Position numbers and translations under genes: made by a program
NCBI GenBank assembly: GCA_001898225.1
Contig: MKTJ01000033.1
Coordinates: 62,086 to 97,623, forward strand
DNA length: 35,538 bases
From: Chloroflexi bacterium 54-19
GTDB taxonomy: Bacteria; Chloroflexota; Chloroflexia; Chloroheliales; Chloroheliaceae
Direction of reading: 5' to 3'
Part shown: in pieces, positions 6,599 to 15,618 of the stretch
Numbering within the stretch: position 1 is the stretch's first letter
How the letters are laid out: every line of letters begins with the position of its first letter
Notes under the pieces: generated by a model
Seen by the model: the letters and a program-made list of their open reading frames with translations, nothing else
Databases searched by the model: none
Told to the model about the DNA's origin: nothing

Positions 6599-8248
6599 AT
6601 GAGAAGCGATTTAAGAGCGGCAATGACCCAAATTGCGGCGGATCGCGGTTTAAGTAGGGAAATAGTTTTAGAAGTCCTTGAAAATGCGCTCAAGGCGGCT
6701 TACCGGCGGAGCAACCCGGCGGCCCAGAACCAGAACGTGCGGATTGATATGACCGGCGAAGACCTCAAGGTCTTTATTAAGCGGACCGTGGTCGAAGACG
6801 TTGAGGACGAAGCAACCGAAATTGGCCTGGACGAAGCCCGCCGCATCAACCCGCGCCTGAAACTGGGCGACGAATACGAAATCGAAAATACGCCCAAGGA
6901 TTTTGGCCGCATCGCCGCCCAGACCACCAAGCAGGTCCTTTTGCAGGGCTTCCGCGAACGCGAACGCGACCACGTCTTCGAACAGTTTGTCGAGCGCGAG
7001 AACGATATTGTCAACGGCACCATCCAGCGGATTGACTCCAAGGGTATCACGGTTGAACTGGAACCGCGGGCCGAGGCTTTGATGCCGCCCCAGGAACAGG
7101 TCCCGACCGAACGCTACCGCATGGGCCAGAAGATTAAGGTCTATTTGCTGGAAGTGCAAAAGAACCATCGCGGCCCCCAGTTGATTGTCTCGCGGACGCA
7201 CCGCAATTTGTTGCGCCGCCTCTTTGAAATTGAAGTGCCGGAGATTTATACCGGTTCGGTGGAAATCAAGTCTATCGCCCGCGAACCCGGTCTGCGCTCG
7301 AAAGTGGCCGTGGCGGCCCGCCAGGAAGGCGTTGACCCGGTCGGCTCGTGCGTCGGTATGCGCGGCGTGCGTATCCAGAACATTGTCAACGAGCTTTACG
7401 GCGAAAAGATTGACGTTTTACCGTGGGATGCCGATATGGCGAAATATATCGCGAACGCCCTGAGCCCGGCCCAGGTCGTCAAGGTCGAACTGGACGAAGC
7501 CGAGAAAAGCGCGCTGGTGCTGGTGCCCCAGAACCAGTTGTCGCTGGCAATCGGCAAAGAGGGGCAAAACGCTCGCCTGGCGGCCAAGCTGACCGGCTGG
7601 CGTATAGACATCAAGCCGGTAACCGCCGGGGCAGCGGTAGCCGCCGCCAGCGCCGGGTATGGCAGCAGCCACGATGACGACGCCTTTGCCCGCCTGGCCC
7701 GCGCCGCCCTGAACCGGGAGCGCGAACGCGAAGAACAGGCCGAGCAGAACCTTAACAGCAGTTTTGCCAAGGCCGCCCGCGCCGCCGGGTTTACCTTTAA
7801 CGACGACGATAACGGCTCGTCCGATACGGCCAGGGAAGAACCCGCCGCGCCGGAAGGGAACTTTATCAAGGTCCGCAAGGACGGCACCTTTACTTATAAA
7901 GGCGCGACCCTGGGACCGCTGCCGCCCCACGTGGCCGACCAGACCGTACAACTGGTTGAAAATGCGCGCGGTCTGTTCGTAATGATGGGCGACGAAATGG
8001 TCCGGGGCTTCCGCCGGGATGAATTCGAAAATGCCGAGGAAGAAGAGCCGGAGCCGCCGTCCGAGCCGGTCGAACGCGATAGCCGCAAGGTTCGCAAAGA
8101 CGGCATGGTGGTCTTCCGCAACCAGTCCTTTGGCCCGCTGGACGATAGATATATCGGCCAGACCGTCGAGGTTGAACTTAATGGCGACCACCTGGACGTG
8201 TTCGACGCAGAGGGCGCGCTGTTAGACAGCTTCCTGTACGCGGAGTAA
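6599..8248 (+). CDS. nusA: Transcription termination/antitermination factor NusA
   Basis: NusA binds RNA polymerase and nascent RNA and controls pausing, termination and antitermination. The 549-residue product has the usual N-terminal polymerase-binding domain (1-130), an S1 domain (about 136-200), KH1 with GMRG (253-256) and KH2 with GKEG (319-322). After an Ala/Glu-rich linker come two copies of a roughly 50-residue module at 424-472 and 497-546, each opening with KVRKDG and sharing GPL and QTV; these are not the acidic repeats of the E. coli protein. ATG 6599 is preferred over an in-frame GTG at 6575 because GGAGGAG lies 6 nt before it and NusA proteins typically begin close to this point. 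It heads a nusA-ylxR-infB cluster. Confidence 0.96.
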   Translation: MRSDLRAAMTQIAADRGLSREIVLEVLENALKAAYRRSNPAAQNQNVRIDMTGEDLKVFIKRTVVEDVEDEATEIGLDEARRINPRLKLGDEYEIENTPKDFGRIAAQTTKQVLLQGFRERERDHVFEQFVERENDIVNGTIQRIDSKGITVELEPRAEALMPPQEQVPTERYRMGQKIKVYLLEVQKNHRGPQLIVSRTHRNLLRRLFEIEVPEIYTGSVEIKSIAREPGLRSKVAVAARQEGVDPVGSCVGMRGVRIQNIVNELYGEKIDVLPWDADMAKYIANALSPAQVVKVELDEAEKSALVLVPQNQLSLAIGKEGQNARLAAKLTGWRIDIKPVTAGAAVAAASAGYGSSHDDDAFARLARAALNREREREEQAEQNLNSSFAKAARAAGFTFNDDDNGSSDTAREEPAAPEGNFIKVRKDGTFTYKGATLGPLPPHVADQTVQLVENARGLFVMMGDEMVRGFRRDEFENAEEEEPEPPSEPVERDSRKVRKDGMVVFRNQSFGPLDDRYIGQTVEVELNGDHLDVFDAEGALLDSFLYAE

Positions 8249-8252
8249 GGGA

Positions 8253-8403
8253 GTTTCGTAAACCGTTGAACGAAACAACGTTCACCCTAAAGGGCGCGTT
8301 GGACAGGCTAATTCAAGTAACGGGCCTGTTTACACCTTTCAGGGGTGGGAAGGCCAAAACTTTAAGAAGTTTTAAGTTGTCTCGTTCAACGTCTCTATGA
8401 AAC
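8253..8403 (+). ncRNA. Candidate structured RNA or MITE between nusA and ylxR
   Basis: A long imperfect inverted repeat joins 8253-8279 to 8376-8403; its core CGTTGAACGA (8264-8273) matches TCGTTCAACG (8382-8391) exactly. Within lie ACAGGC/GCCTGT (near 8302-8330), a CACC/GGTG hairpin near 8332-8347, and a perfect AAAACTT-TAAG-AAGTTTT hairpin just before the right arm. The left arm can instead fold locally: GTTTCGT (8253-8259) with ACGAAAC (8270-8276), or TGAACG (8267-8272) with CGTTCA (8279-8284). Mutually exclusive pairings suit a regulatory leader for ylxR-infB; the terminal repeats alone also suit a small mobile element. I recognise no known RNA family. Confidence 0.45.
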
Positions 8404-8442
8404 TTTACTTACTAAAAATAAGTATATTAATAAAGAATTATT

Positions 8443-8802
8443 ATGGCAGCAGCGAGTACGAACCCAAAACCAACTACACCGCCCAAGGTAAAAGTCCAGA
8501 AAGGCATGCGCCCCAAACACGTCCCCCAGCGCACCTGTATTGCTTGTCGCTCGCACGACGCTAAACGGGGATTAGTCCGGGTGGTCAGGACGACCGAAGG
8601 CACCGTGGAAGTTGATGAAACCGGCAAAAAGAACGGGCGCGGCGCTTATTTATGCCGATACCGCGATTGCTGGGAAGCCGGAGTGGCCCGCAAGGCTCTG
8701 GATAATGCTTTGAAATTACAAATTGACCCTGAAAGTCGTGCAAGACTCAAAAGTTACGGCGAGAGTTTACCGGAAAGGAGCGCCGCAGACGTGGAGGAAT
8801 AA
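8443..8802 (+). CDS. ylxR: YlxR family RNA-binding protein (DUF448)
   Basis: A small basic protein of 119 residues whose core is typical of YlxR: PQRTCIACR at 29-36 with Cys 32 and 35, a GKKNGRGAYLCR segment at 61-72, and a further Cys at 76. Family members are encoded between nusA and infB, as here, and have been described as RNA-binding and nucleoid-associated. In some bacteria YlxR is reported to bind RNase P RNA. The first 20 residues are a Pro/Lys-rich extension. The start has no clear Shine-Dalgarno: an AT-rich run precedes ATG 8443, unlike nusA and infB. It lies 194 nt after nusA, across the structured spacer, and 44 nt before infB. Confidence 0.93.
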   Translation: MAAASTNPKPTTPPKVKVQKGMRPKHVPQRTCIACRSHDAKRGLVRVVRTTEGTVEVDETGKKNGRGAYLCRYRDCWEAGVARKALDNALKLQIDPESRARLKSYGESLPERSAADVEE

Positions 8803-8846
8803 TAGGTCCGTAAAAATGCTAGTTTCCGAGGAGGAGAAGGTAATAG

Positions 8847-11549
8847 ATGCCCGGTAAGAACGATTATTTGAATGACAATGACAACGACACCGAGTTAGAC
8901 GCTCCCGTCCGAAGTCGCCCCGGTGGCGGCAACGGCGGTCGCCCGTCCAATGGTGGCGGAAATGGCGGTGGTGGCCGTCCTTCCGGTCCCGGCGGTGGTG
9001 GCCGTCCCTCGAATGGTGGTGGCTATGGTGGAGGCAGTCGCCCGTCCAATGGTGGCGGTTATAACGGTGGTGACCGTGGCCCGCGTGGTGAAGGTGGCGG
9101 CGGCGGTGGTTTTAACGGCCCCCGCGATGGCGGCGGCTTTAGCGGTCCGCGCCCGCCTCGCGATGGCGGTCCCAGTAATTTTAACGGCGGCAGTGGCCGA
9201 CCTCCCGGAAATGGCGGTTATAACGGCCCGCGCCCACCTCGTGAAGGTGGTCCCAGTAATTTCAATGGCCCCCGCGAAGGCGGCAGCGGCGGTGGCTTTA
9301 ATGGCCCCCGTGAGGGTGGTCCCGGCGGCGGCTTTAGCGGCCCGCGTCCGCCCCGTGAGGGTGGTCCCGGCGGCGGCTTTAGCGGCCCTCGCCCGCCTCG
9401 CGAAGGCGGCGGTCCGGGTGGCTTTAGTGGCCCGCGCCCGCCCCGTGAAGGTGGCGGCTTTAGCGGCCCCCGCCCCGGTGGTGGTCGCACCTTTGGCGCG
9501 CCGCCCCCGACCGTCCCAACCAAACCGGTCCGCGACCGCGAAAGCGACCGCGCCCGTGACCGGGCCCGCGAAAATGTCCGCGACCGCGAATTTGAAAGTG
9601 ATGGTCCCGGTTCTACCGCTCCACGGCGCGGCGGGGCCGGTGGACGGCCCGGCGGTTTTGGCAACAACGGTCGCCCCGGTGGCAACAACGGTCGCCCCGG
9701 TGGCAACGGCGGGCATAACAACGCTCGCGGTGGAAATGTCGCGGCCCCGCAACGCCCGGTTGGCCGGACCGGTATTATTAAACGCATCGAAGTTTATGAA
9801 TTACCGCCCCAGTTGACCGTCAAAGAACTGGCCGACGAACTGGGTATCGGTTCGGGTGAAATTATCCGCGAACTGATTAAAAACGGCGTTATGGCGAGTA
9901 TCAACCAGCAGATTGACTACGATACCGCCGAAATCGTGGCCGGTGAACTCGGCTTCGAAACGACCCTGGTAGAGCCGACCAAAAACGAGGAAGACGTTAT
10001 CCGGGTGCCGACCCGCGAGGAAATCGCCTCCGACCCCGAAGCGATCACTCGCCCGCCGGTCGTTACGATTATGGGTCACGTTGACCACGGTAAAACCAAG
10101 TTGCTCGACGCTATCCGCTCGACCAACGTGGTCGCCGGGGAAGCCGGGGGTATTACCCAGAAAATCGGGGCGTACCAGGTCGAAATTAACGGCCAGAAGA
10201 TTACCTTCGTCGATACTCCCGGTCACGAAGCCTTTACTCAGATGCGCGCCCGTGGGGCCCAGGTAACCGACATCGTTATCCTGGTGGTCGCCGCCGATGA
10301 CGGTGTGATGCCGCAGACGCTCGAGGCGCTCAGCCACGCCAAAGCGGCCAACGTGCCGATTATCGTGGCCGTCAACAAGATTGACCGCGAAGGCGCGAAC
10401 CCCGAACGGGTCAAGACCCAGCTTAGCGAAGCCGGGTTGATGCCGGAAGAATGGGGCGGCGATACGCCGTTTGTCCACGTTTCGGCCAAAGAGCGCATCG
10501 GTATCGAAGAACTGCTGGAAATGATTCTGCTGGTCGCGGAAATCCAGGAACTCAAAGCCAACCCGGAAAAACTGGCGATTGGTACGGTCGTCGAAGCCGA
10601 ACTGGATAAAAACCGGGGCCCTGTTGCCACGGTGCTGGTCCAGAACGGGACGCTTTCCGAGCGCGATTATGTCGTGGTCGGCAACATCTACGGGCGCGTC
10701 CGGGCCCTGTTTGACGACAAAGGCAAAAAGGTCCGCAAGGCCGGGCCGAGCTTCCCGGTGGTTATCGTTGGCCTGGACGATGTGCCGAGCAACGGTGATA
10801 TTCTCCAGGTAGTCGAGGACGAGAAGACGGCCAAGGCTATCGTGGAGAAACGGATCCGGGCCAAGAGCGCCGAGAGTCAGCAGGAATCGAAAGCGATTAC
10901 GATGGAAGACCTGTTCAGCCAGATTCAGGCTGGTAAGGTCAAGGAATTGCGCCTGATTATCAAGGCCGATAACGTCGGCTCGATTGAGGCCATCCGGGGT
11001 TCCCTGGAAAAACTCTCCAACGAGCAGGTTTCGGTCAAGATTATCAGCGGCATGACCGGTGCCATCAGCGAATCGGACGTGATGCTGGCAATCGCTTCGG
11101 GCGCTATCGTGGTCGGCTTTAACGTCCGGCCTGACGCCGCCGCCCGCCGCGCCGCCGACTCCAACAAGGTAGATATTCGCTTCTACAACATCATCTACAA
11201 CTTGATTGATGAAGTGAAGCAGGCGATGAGCGGTCTACTCGACCCGACCTATAAAGACGTTACCGATGGTTACGCCGAGGTACGCCAGGTCTTCAAGGTC
11301 GGCAAGACCGAACAGTTTGCCGGTCTGATGGTGACGGACGGCAAGATTAGCCGCAACAACAAGGTCCGCGTGCTGCGGAGTGGTACAGTTGTCTACGATG
11401 GCGAAGTTGACTCGCTCAAACGCTTCAAGGACAACGTGACCGAAGTTGCTGCCGGTTACGAATGCGGTATCGGTCTGACCGGGTTCAACGAATGCCAGGT
11501 CGGCGACCACATGGAGTTCTACCACCAGGAACAGGTCAAGGCTGTCTAG
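8847..11549 (+). CDS. infB: Translation initiation factor IF-2
   Basis: IF2 is the GTPase that recruits initiator tRNA to the 30S subunit and promotes subunit joining. Residues 24 to about 300 are an unusual Gly/Pro/Arg-rich segment with repeated [17 protein letters not shown] blocks and an RDRARD-type charged patch (229-248). The IF2 N domain follows (about 309-370), then the G domain: G1 GHVDHGKT (410-417), G3 DTPGH (456-460), G4 NKID (510-513), G5 SAK (546-548). Domains II to IV run to residue 900. ATG 8847 has a GAGGAGAAGG ribosome site. A strong terminator follows, so rbfA does not continue this operon. Confidence 0.97.
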   Translation: MPGKNDYLNDNDNDTELDAPVRSRPGGGNGGRPSNGGGNGGGGRPSGPGGGGRPSNGGGYGGGSRPSNGGGYNGGDRGPRGEGGGGGGFNGPRDGGGFSGPRPPRDGGPSNFNGGSGRPPGNGGYNGPRPPREGGPSNFNGPREGGSGGGFNGPREGGPGGGFSGPRPPREGGPGGGFSGPRPPREGGGPGGFSGPRPPREGGGFSGPRPGGGRTFGAPPPTVPTKPVRDRESDRARDRARENVRDREFESDGPGSTAPRRGGAGGRPGGFGNNGRPGGNNGRPGGNGGHNNARGGNVAAPQRPVGRTGIIKRIEVYELPPQLTVKELADELGIGSGEIIRELIKNGVMASINQQIDYDTAEIVAGELGFETTLVEPTKNEEDVIRVPTREEIASDPEAITRPPVVTIMGHVDHGKTKLLDAIRSTNVVAGEAGGITQKIGAYQVEINGQKITFVDTPGHEAFTQMRARGAQVTDIVILVVAADDGVMPQTLEALSHAKAANVPIIVAVNKIDREGANPERVKTQLSEAGLMPEEWGGDTPFVHVSAKERIGIEELLEMILLVAEIQELKANPEKLAIGTVVEAELDKNRGPVATVLVQNGTLSERDYVVVGNIYGRVRALFDDKGKKVRKAGPSFPVVIVGLDDVPSNGDILQVVEDEKTAKAIVEKRIRAKSAESQQESKAITMEDLFSQIQAGKVKELRLIIKADNVGSIEAIRGSLEKLSNEQVSVKIISGMTGAISESDVMLAIASGAIVVGFNVRPDAAARRAADSNKVDIRFYNIIYNLIDEVKQAMSGLLDPTYKDVTDGYAEVRQVFKVGKTEQFAGLMVTDGKISRNNKVRVLRSGTVVYDGEVDSLKRFKDNVTEVAAGYECGIGLTGFNECQVGDHMEFYHQEQVKAV

Positions 11550-11574
11550 GCCCTGCCAAAAAAGTAAAAGAAAG

Positions 11575-11606
11575 CCCGGTTTGCGGATTGCAAACCGGGT
11601 TTTTTT
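11575..11606 (+). terminator. Rho-independent terminator after infB
   Basis: Perfect 9-bp inverted repeat CCCGGTTTG (11575-11583) and CAAACCGGG (11591-11599), followed by seven T residues. It lies 26 nt after the infB stop. Confidence 0.92.
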
Positions 11607-11618
11607 ATCGGATAAATA

Positions 11619-11627
11619 TGCTATTAT
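11619..11627 (+). promoter_or_regulatory. Possible extended -10 promoter for the small membrane protein
   Basis: TGCTATTAT is an extended -10 box 65 nt before ATG 11692 and just after the infB terminator, so the downstream gene probably has its own promoter. The -35 position falls in the terminator T-run and is not informative. Confidence 0.4.
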
Positions 11628-11691
11628 ATAAAAGCAGCAAATCGGCTAAGCATAAAAAATAATCTATTTACCAAAAGAGGAGGCTAGGTTT

Positions 11692-12189
11692 ATGGCGCAG
11701 CAATCTCCCACCAGGCGCAATACCCCCCCAGCAGACGGAAACGCGGTTGAACGCAGCGAGGGACGGCGGGTAGTCCTTTATATTGTAATGGCGGTGGTAA
11801 TTATCCTGGTGGTCGGATTTTTGGCCGGGGTTCTGGATAACCTGGTGCGCTCGTCGGTTTCGAGCAATCCGTTTCTGGATAATGCCCGCGATATTTTAAC
11901 GGTTATCGCCTCGTCCTCGCCGTGGATTGCCCTCTTTATCATTCTCTGCACAAGCTGGATTTTTATCGCGGATACCCTATTCGTGCGCTGGAACCGGGCG
12001 CTGGGCGAAACGGATAACAAAGATAAGGGCGTCATCTATGAAATCGTCCATGACAACAACGCCGCCGCTGCCCTCATTTTGTTGGTCCCGATGCTTATAA
12101 TCGCGCTTGGCCTGATTTACGTCGCGCTTTTGAACCTGCCTTACAACCTGCCTTACGACCTGCAAGTTACCGGGACGCCCAAGCCGTAG
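11692..12189 (+). CDS. Small three-helix membrane protein of unknown function
   Basis: A 165-residue protein with a hydrophilic N-terminus (1-25) and three hydrophobic segments near 28-48, 74-95 and 126-147. A charged loop (about 96-120, including RWNRALGETDNKDKG) lies between the last two, and a short Pro-rich tail follows. I do not recognise the family. AGAGGAGG lies 9 nt before ATG 11692. The gene stands alone between the infB terminator and a heptamer array that begins right after its stop codon. Confidence 0.82.
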   Translation: MAQQSPTRRNTPPADGNAVERSEGRRVVLYIVMAVVIILVVGFLAGVLDNLVRSSVSSNPFLDNARDILTVIASSSPWIALFIILCTSWIFIADTLFVRWNRALGETDNKDKGVIYEIVHDNNAAAALILLVPMLIIALGLIYVALLNLPYNLPYDLQVTGTPKP

Positions 12190-12259
12190 CCAGAGGCCAG
12201 AAGCCAGAAGCCAGAAGCCAGAGGCCAGAAGCCAGAAGCCAGAGGCTAGAGGGCAGAAG
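12190..12259 (+). repeat. Heptanucleotide array directly after a stop codon
   Basis: Units of CCAGAGG / CCAGAAG continue from the base after the TAG of the preceding gene to about 12259. Orientation is CAG-first on the coding strand, as at the other gene-end copies in the window. Confidence 0.85.
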
Positions 12260-12284
12260 AAAATTGGATGTTAAAATAAAAGAT

Positions 12285-12313
12285 ACCTGGGTCTTTCGGC
12301 CCAGGTTTTTTTA
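12285..12313 (+). terminator. Rho-independent terminator
   Basis: ACCTGGG (12285-12291) pairs with CCCAGGT (12300-12306), with a TCTTTCGG loop and a following run of T. It ends the transcript of the small membrane protein, downstream of the heptamer array, which is therefore probably transcribed. Confidence 0.9.
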
Positions 12314-12369
12314 GTTATAAAACTTTCGAACCCCCCGGTGCTTTTTAATAGTTAGCTGTCAGTTTCAAG

Positions 12370-15300
12370 ATGTGCTATTATCTGGCAGATAGACAATTAG
12401 CTAGAATACAGGTAATCGCTTTCTTGAAAACAGACCCGAAACCGCCCAAACCAGCCGCAACCAACCAGGATTTACCGGATTCACTCCTGCCCGCCTACCG
12501 GCGTCACCGGGAATGGCCCTACCTGTTGCCACTCCTGGCCGGGTTCGCCCTGCTCTATTTCCTGACCGCCCAACCCATCGGCCAGGGCGCCCCGGTCAGC
12601 CGCAACCTGTTTAACCTCGCCGCGGCCCTGGCTACCGAACACAACCTGACCCTCGACCACTTTCTAACCAGCCCGACCGGGGCTTTTCTGAACTCGCCCG
12701 CCGAGGCCCTTAATACGGCCTATTTCGCCGGGCACTATTACTACGATGGCCCGCCCGGCGCTGCGGCTATCACGGTGCCGTTTTACCAGCTTGGCCGCCT
12801 GTTCGGGCCGGACGGTCCCGCCGCCTTCAGCCTCGCTTTTATGGCGCTGGCGGGAGCGGCTACTTTAGGGCTGGTCTATTGGGCCTGCCGCCGCCTGGGG
12901 TTAGGCCGCCGCTCGACCTATTACGCCATAATTACCCTGGGACTGGCTTCGGCCCTCTGGCGGCAGGCCGGTCTTTTCGGGCCGGGGGTCTTTACCCTCT
13001 TTTTGCTGGCAATGGCCCTTGGCCTGGTCTTCCCGCCCCTTCCCCGCGACCAGCAACCGGACACTCCCACGCCCAGGCTGCGCCCCTGGGCTGCTATCGC
13101 GCTTGGCCCGGTGCTGGGTGGAGCCATCGCCATAGATTACCCCAATTTGGTCTGGACGCCGCTTATTCTCGGCTACCTGCTCTGGGCGCGCCGCCTGACC
13201 TGGAAGACAACCCTTTTTATCGCGGTGGGGTGGCTGCTCGGTCTAGCGCTGCTGGCGGGTTATAACTGGCAAGCCTTCGGGCGGCCCTGGACCTTTAGTT
13301 ACGGCTTTTTGCTGAACGACCCGCAAGCCAGGTCGGTGGTCGGGCAATTCCTGGGTGGGTTCAAACCTGGCAACCTGTGGGATATTTTCTTCAGCCCGGA
13401 CCGGGGGTTGATGGGGCCGTTCGTGGTCCTGTTCGGGGTCTGGGGTCTGCTGGCGATGTTCGGGCAGCGCGGTAAACGCAAGGAAACGGTGTTGCTTTTA
13501 GCCCTGGTAGCGGTCGCCATCGTCGAGGGCTTGTTGCGCAGGCCGCTCGGCCAGGGCCAGTTGCGGGCCGATTTCGCGCTGAGCATGCTGCCGCCCCTGG
13601 CAATAGGGGTCGCGGTCTGGTACGAACGCTTCATGTTTTTGACCCGGCTGGAACAAAGGTGGCTGCCCGGACTGGCAACGGGCGGGGTCGGACTCTATTA
13701 CCTGCTGGCCCAACCCGGTCCCTTCGCCAATTTTGGAGCAGCCCTCTACCTGCTGCCGGTGTTGGGCGTGGCCGGGCTAATTGCGGCCTTTTATTTCTTT
13801 ACGCCCCGGCTCAACCCCATCCAGAAGACCGTGACGGTTTGTGTGGTGGCGGTCCTGGTCAGCACCCTGGCCTTTTCTTTGACCGGCCCGACCCGGCCCG
13901 CCTACGCCGCGGACAAAGGCAACAATTTAATCTATAACGGCAACTTCCAATGCACCGACCGCCAGTATCTCGGCTGGTACATCCAGGACTTGCCGGTCAA
14001 ATGCACGGGGGATGGCCCGGTTACGGTCGGCACCAGCCAGCCCCTGAAACCGTACCTGGTGCCGGTCCAGGGCGGCAAGGTCTATACTTTGCAGTTTGAG
14101 GCCACCGGCCCAGGCTATATAGACTGGGTCTGGACCGATGACGGCCACCAACCGGTCGCGGCCAACGGCAACCAGTTCGTCGAGTCTAACCGGGTGAAGT
14201 GGGAGCGGGGCGCTTTTTCCGGGAGCCAGGCCGCTCCCCCCGGCGCGGCTTACCTGCAACTGGTCTTTACGCCCGGCACGTCCTCCCAGCTAAACAACTT
14301 TGCCCTGGCCGACGACTCCATCCGGGTCGAGCCGATGCCGAACTATGCGCGGGCGGCCCTCTCATTTTCGTTCGACTGGGAAAGCGCCATGGGCGGGCTG
14401 ATTCACAGCCGGGGCGGGACACCCGTACCGGGCGAGAGCGAAGGCGGCGGCGTGGTCGCCAATAGCGACGACATCAGCGCGGCCATAAATGACGCGGTCC
14501 GGCGCGGCCTCGACATGCGGGCCGGGGCCGACTTCCTGCTAAGTATCTTTACACGCTTCGATGTCAAAGGCACTTTCTACTCGACCGGCTACAACCTGCT
14601 CGACGGCAATACCACGATGCAGCAGTTCGTGGGCAACCCGACCTACAAATGGGCCAACCCGCAAAACGGCTGGGGCGATAACTACTGGCTGACCCATCCC
14701 TGGTACGGGCAAGACCCCTTCAGCACCGATACCGACCCTATCGGCAAAGCCTGGTATTTTGGCGACCAGGCCGACCGCCTCCACGCCGCCGGGCAGGACA
14801 TCGAGAGCCACACCTTCGGCCACCTCTATGTGCGCGGCACGACCGTCCAGGAATTTTCGGCGGACATGGATACCTTCCTGCAATATGCCGCGGTCAAACA
14901 GTTGCCGTCTATCCGCAGTTTCGCCTTCCCCTGGAAGTCGAGCAACAGCCTGACCGCCGACTGGTACAATGTGCTGGCCCAGCGCGGTTTTACCTCGGTC
15001 ACGCGCCTTTACGACCAGGACCAGATGGTGCGCAACCTGAACCAGGGCACGTTGCAATTCGATAACTGCAAACGGACCAGCGACAATAAAGTGGTCTTCG
15101 AGGCTTACGCGGGGCCCTGCAACACCTATTTCTACCTGAACCGGGTTAAAAACGTGCCGCAACTGGCAATCCTGAATGATTATCAGCTCGAAACGGGTGA
15201 CCGGAGCGAGGCGACCGCCTACGCCGTGATAAACGAACTGCTACGACGGCGCGGCTACGGCTCCATCTGGACCCACCCCGAATCCATCGTGGCCCCGGCG

Positions 15301-15618
15301 GACCAGCAAGAGTGGGCGCGGGTGGTCGAGTACGCCACCCAGCAGCGTCCGGCAGGGCTCTATGTTGACAGTGTCGCCAATGTCATCCAGTACCGGCAGG
15401 ACAGTTCGCAGGTCCAGGTCAGCGCCAACTGGCAGGACGGTGGCAAAAAAGTCACGTTGACCGTAACCAACCACTCGAAAGATACCCTTAATGGGCTGAC
15501 CCTGACCCTCCCGGCGACTATCACGCGGAGCAACGGGGCCGCCGGGTTCAAGGGGTCGCAATTATTGGTGCCAACTATCCAGGCGGGCCAGAGTCTGACT
15601 ATTGATGTTGAATTTTAG
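12370..15618 (+). CDS. GT-C-like membrane protein fused to a NodB polysaccharide deacetylase
   Basis: A 1082-residue fusion. Residues 50 to about 510 carry roughly a dozen membrane segments and resemble a GT-C (dolichyl-phosphate-mannose transferase type) integral membrane protein. Residues 515-640 look like a beta-sandwich, possibly glycan-binding. Residues 660 to about 1010 resemble a NodB deacetylase: FSFDWES with Asp 669, and HTFGH with the metal-ligand pair His 814 and His 818. The third motif, RSFAFPWKSSN, departs from the usual RxPY form. A small beta domain ends the protein. It could build or modify a surface glycan. The next gene starts directly after the stop. The start is uncertain: TTG 12424 is an alternative, because ATG 12370 overlaps an extended -10 box. 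Confidence 0.88.
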   Translation: MCYYLADRQLARIQVIAFLKTDPKPPKPAATNQDLPDSLLPAYRRHREWPYLLPLLAGFALLYFLTAQPIGQGAPVSRNLFNLAAALATEHNLTLDHFLTSPTGAFLNSPAEALNTAYFAGHYYYDGPPGAAAITVPFYQLGRLFGPDGPAAFSLAFMALAGAATLGLVYWACRRLGLGRRSTYYAIITLGLASALWRQAGLFGPGVFTLFLLAMALGLVFPPLPRDQQPDTPTPRLRPWAAIALGPVLGGAIAIDYPNLVWTPLILGYLLWARRLTWKTTLFIAVGWLLGLALLAGYNWQAFGRPWTFSYGFLLNDPQARSVVGQFLGGFKPGNLWDIFFSPDRGLMGPFVVLFGVWGLLAMFGQRGKRKETVLLLALVAVAIVEGLLRRPLGQGQLRADFALSMLPPLAIGVAVWYERFMFLTRLEQRWLPGLATGGVGLYYLLAQPGPFANFGAALYLLPVLGVAGLIAAFYFFTPRLNPIQKTVTVCVVAVLVSTLAFSLTGPTRPAYAADKGNNLIYNGNFQCTDRQYLGWYIQDLPVKCTGDGPVTVGTSQPLKPYLVPVQGGKVYTLQFEATGPGYIDWVWTDDGHQPVAANGNQFVESNRVKWERGAFSGSQAAPPGAAYLQLVFTPGTSSQLNNFALADDSIRVEPMPNYARAALSFSFDWESAMGGLIHSRGGTPVPGESEGGGVVANSDDISAAINDAVRRGLDMRAGADFLLSIFTRFDVKGTFYSTGYNLLDGNTTMQQFVGNPTYKWANPQNGWGDNYWLTHPWYGQDPFSTDTDPIGKAWYFGDQADRLHAAGQDIESHTFGHLYVRGTTVQEFSADMDTFLQYAAVKQLPSIRSFAFPWKSSNSLTADWYNVLAQRGFTSVTRLYDQDQMVRNLNQGTLQFDNCKRTSDNKVVFEAYAGPCNTYFYLNRVKNVPQLAILNDYQLETGDRSEATAYAVINELLRRRGYGSIWTHPESIVAPADQQEWARVVEYATQQRPAGLYVDSVANVIQYRQDSSQVQVSANWQDGGKKVTLTVTNHSKDTLNGLTLTLPATITRSNGAAGFKGSQLLVPTIQAGQSLTIDVEF
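12373..12381 (+). promoter_or_regulatory. Possible extended -10 promoter at the start of the glycan operon
   Basis: TGCTATTAT here is identical to the box at 11619-11627. If it is a working promoter, the ATG at 12370 lies upstream of the transcription start, and translation would begin at TTG 12424, giving a leader of about 35 nt. No strong -35 is visible. Confidence 0.35.

Noticed and set aside
7418..8191. Minus-strand open frame of 257 residues opposite nusA
   Set aside because: NusA is unmistakable on the plus strand. The antisense frame has no ribosome site or motif.
8895..9816. Long open frames in other phases over the 5' part of infB (285 residues minus, 297 residues plus)
   Set aside because: They are artefacts of the repetitive GC-rich DNA coding for the Gly/Pro/Arg segment. 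They have Ala/Val/Thr-biased composition and no ribosome sites.
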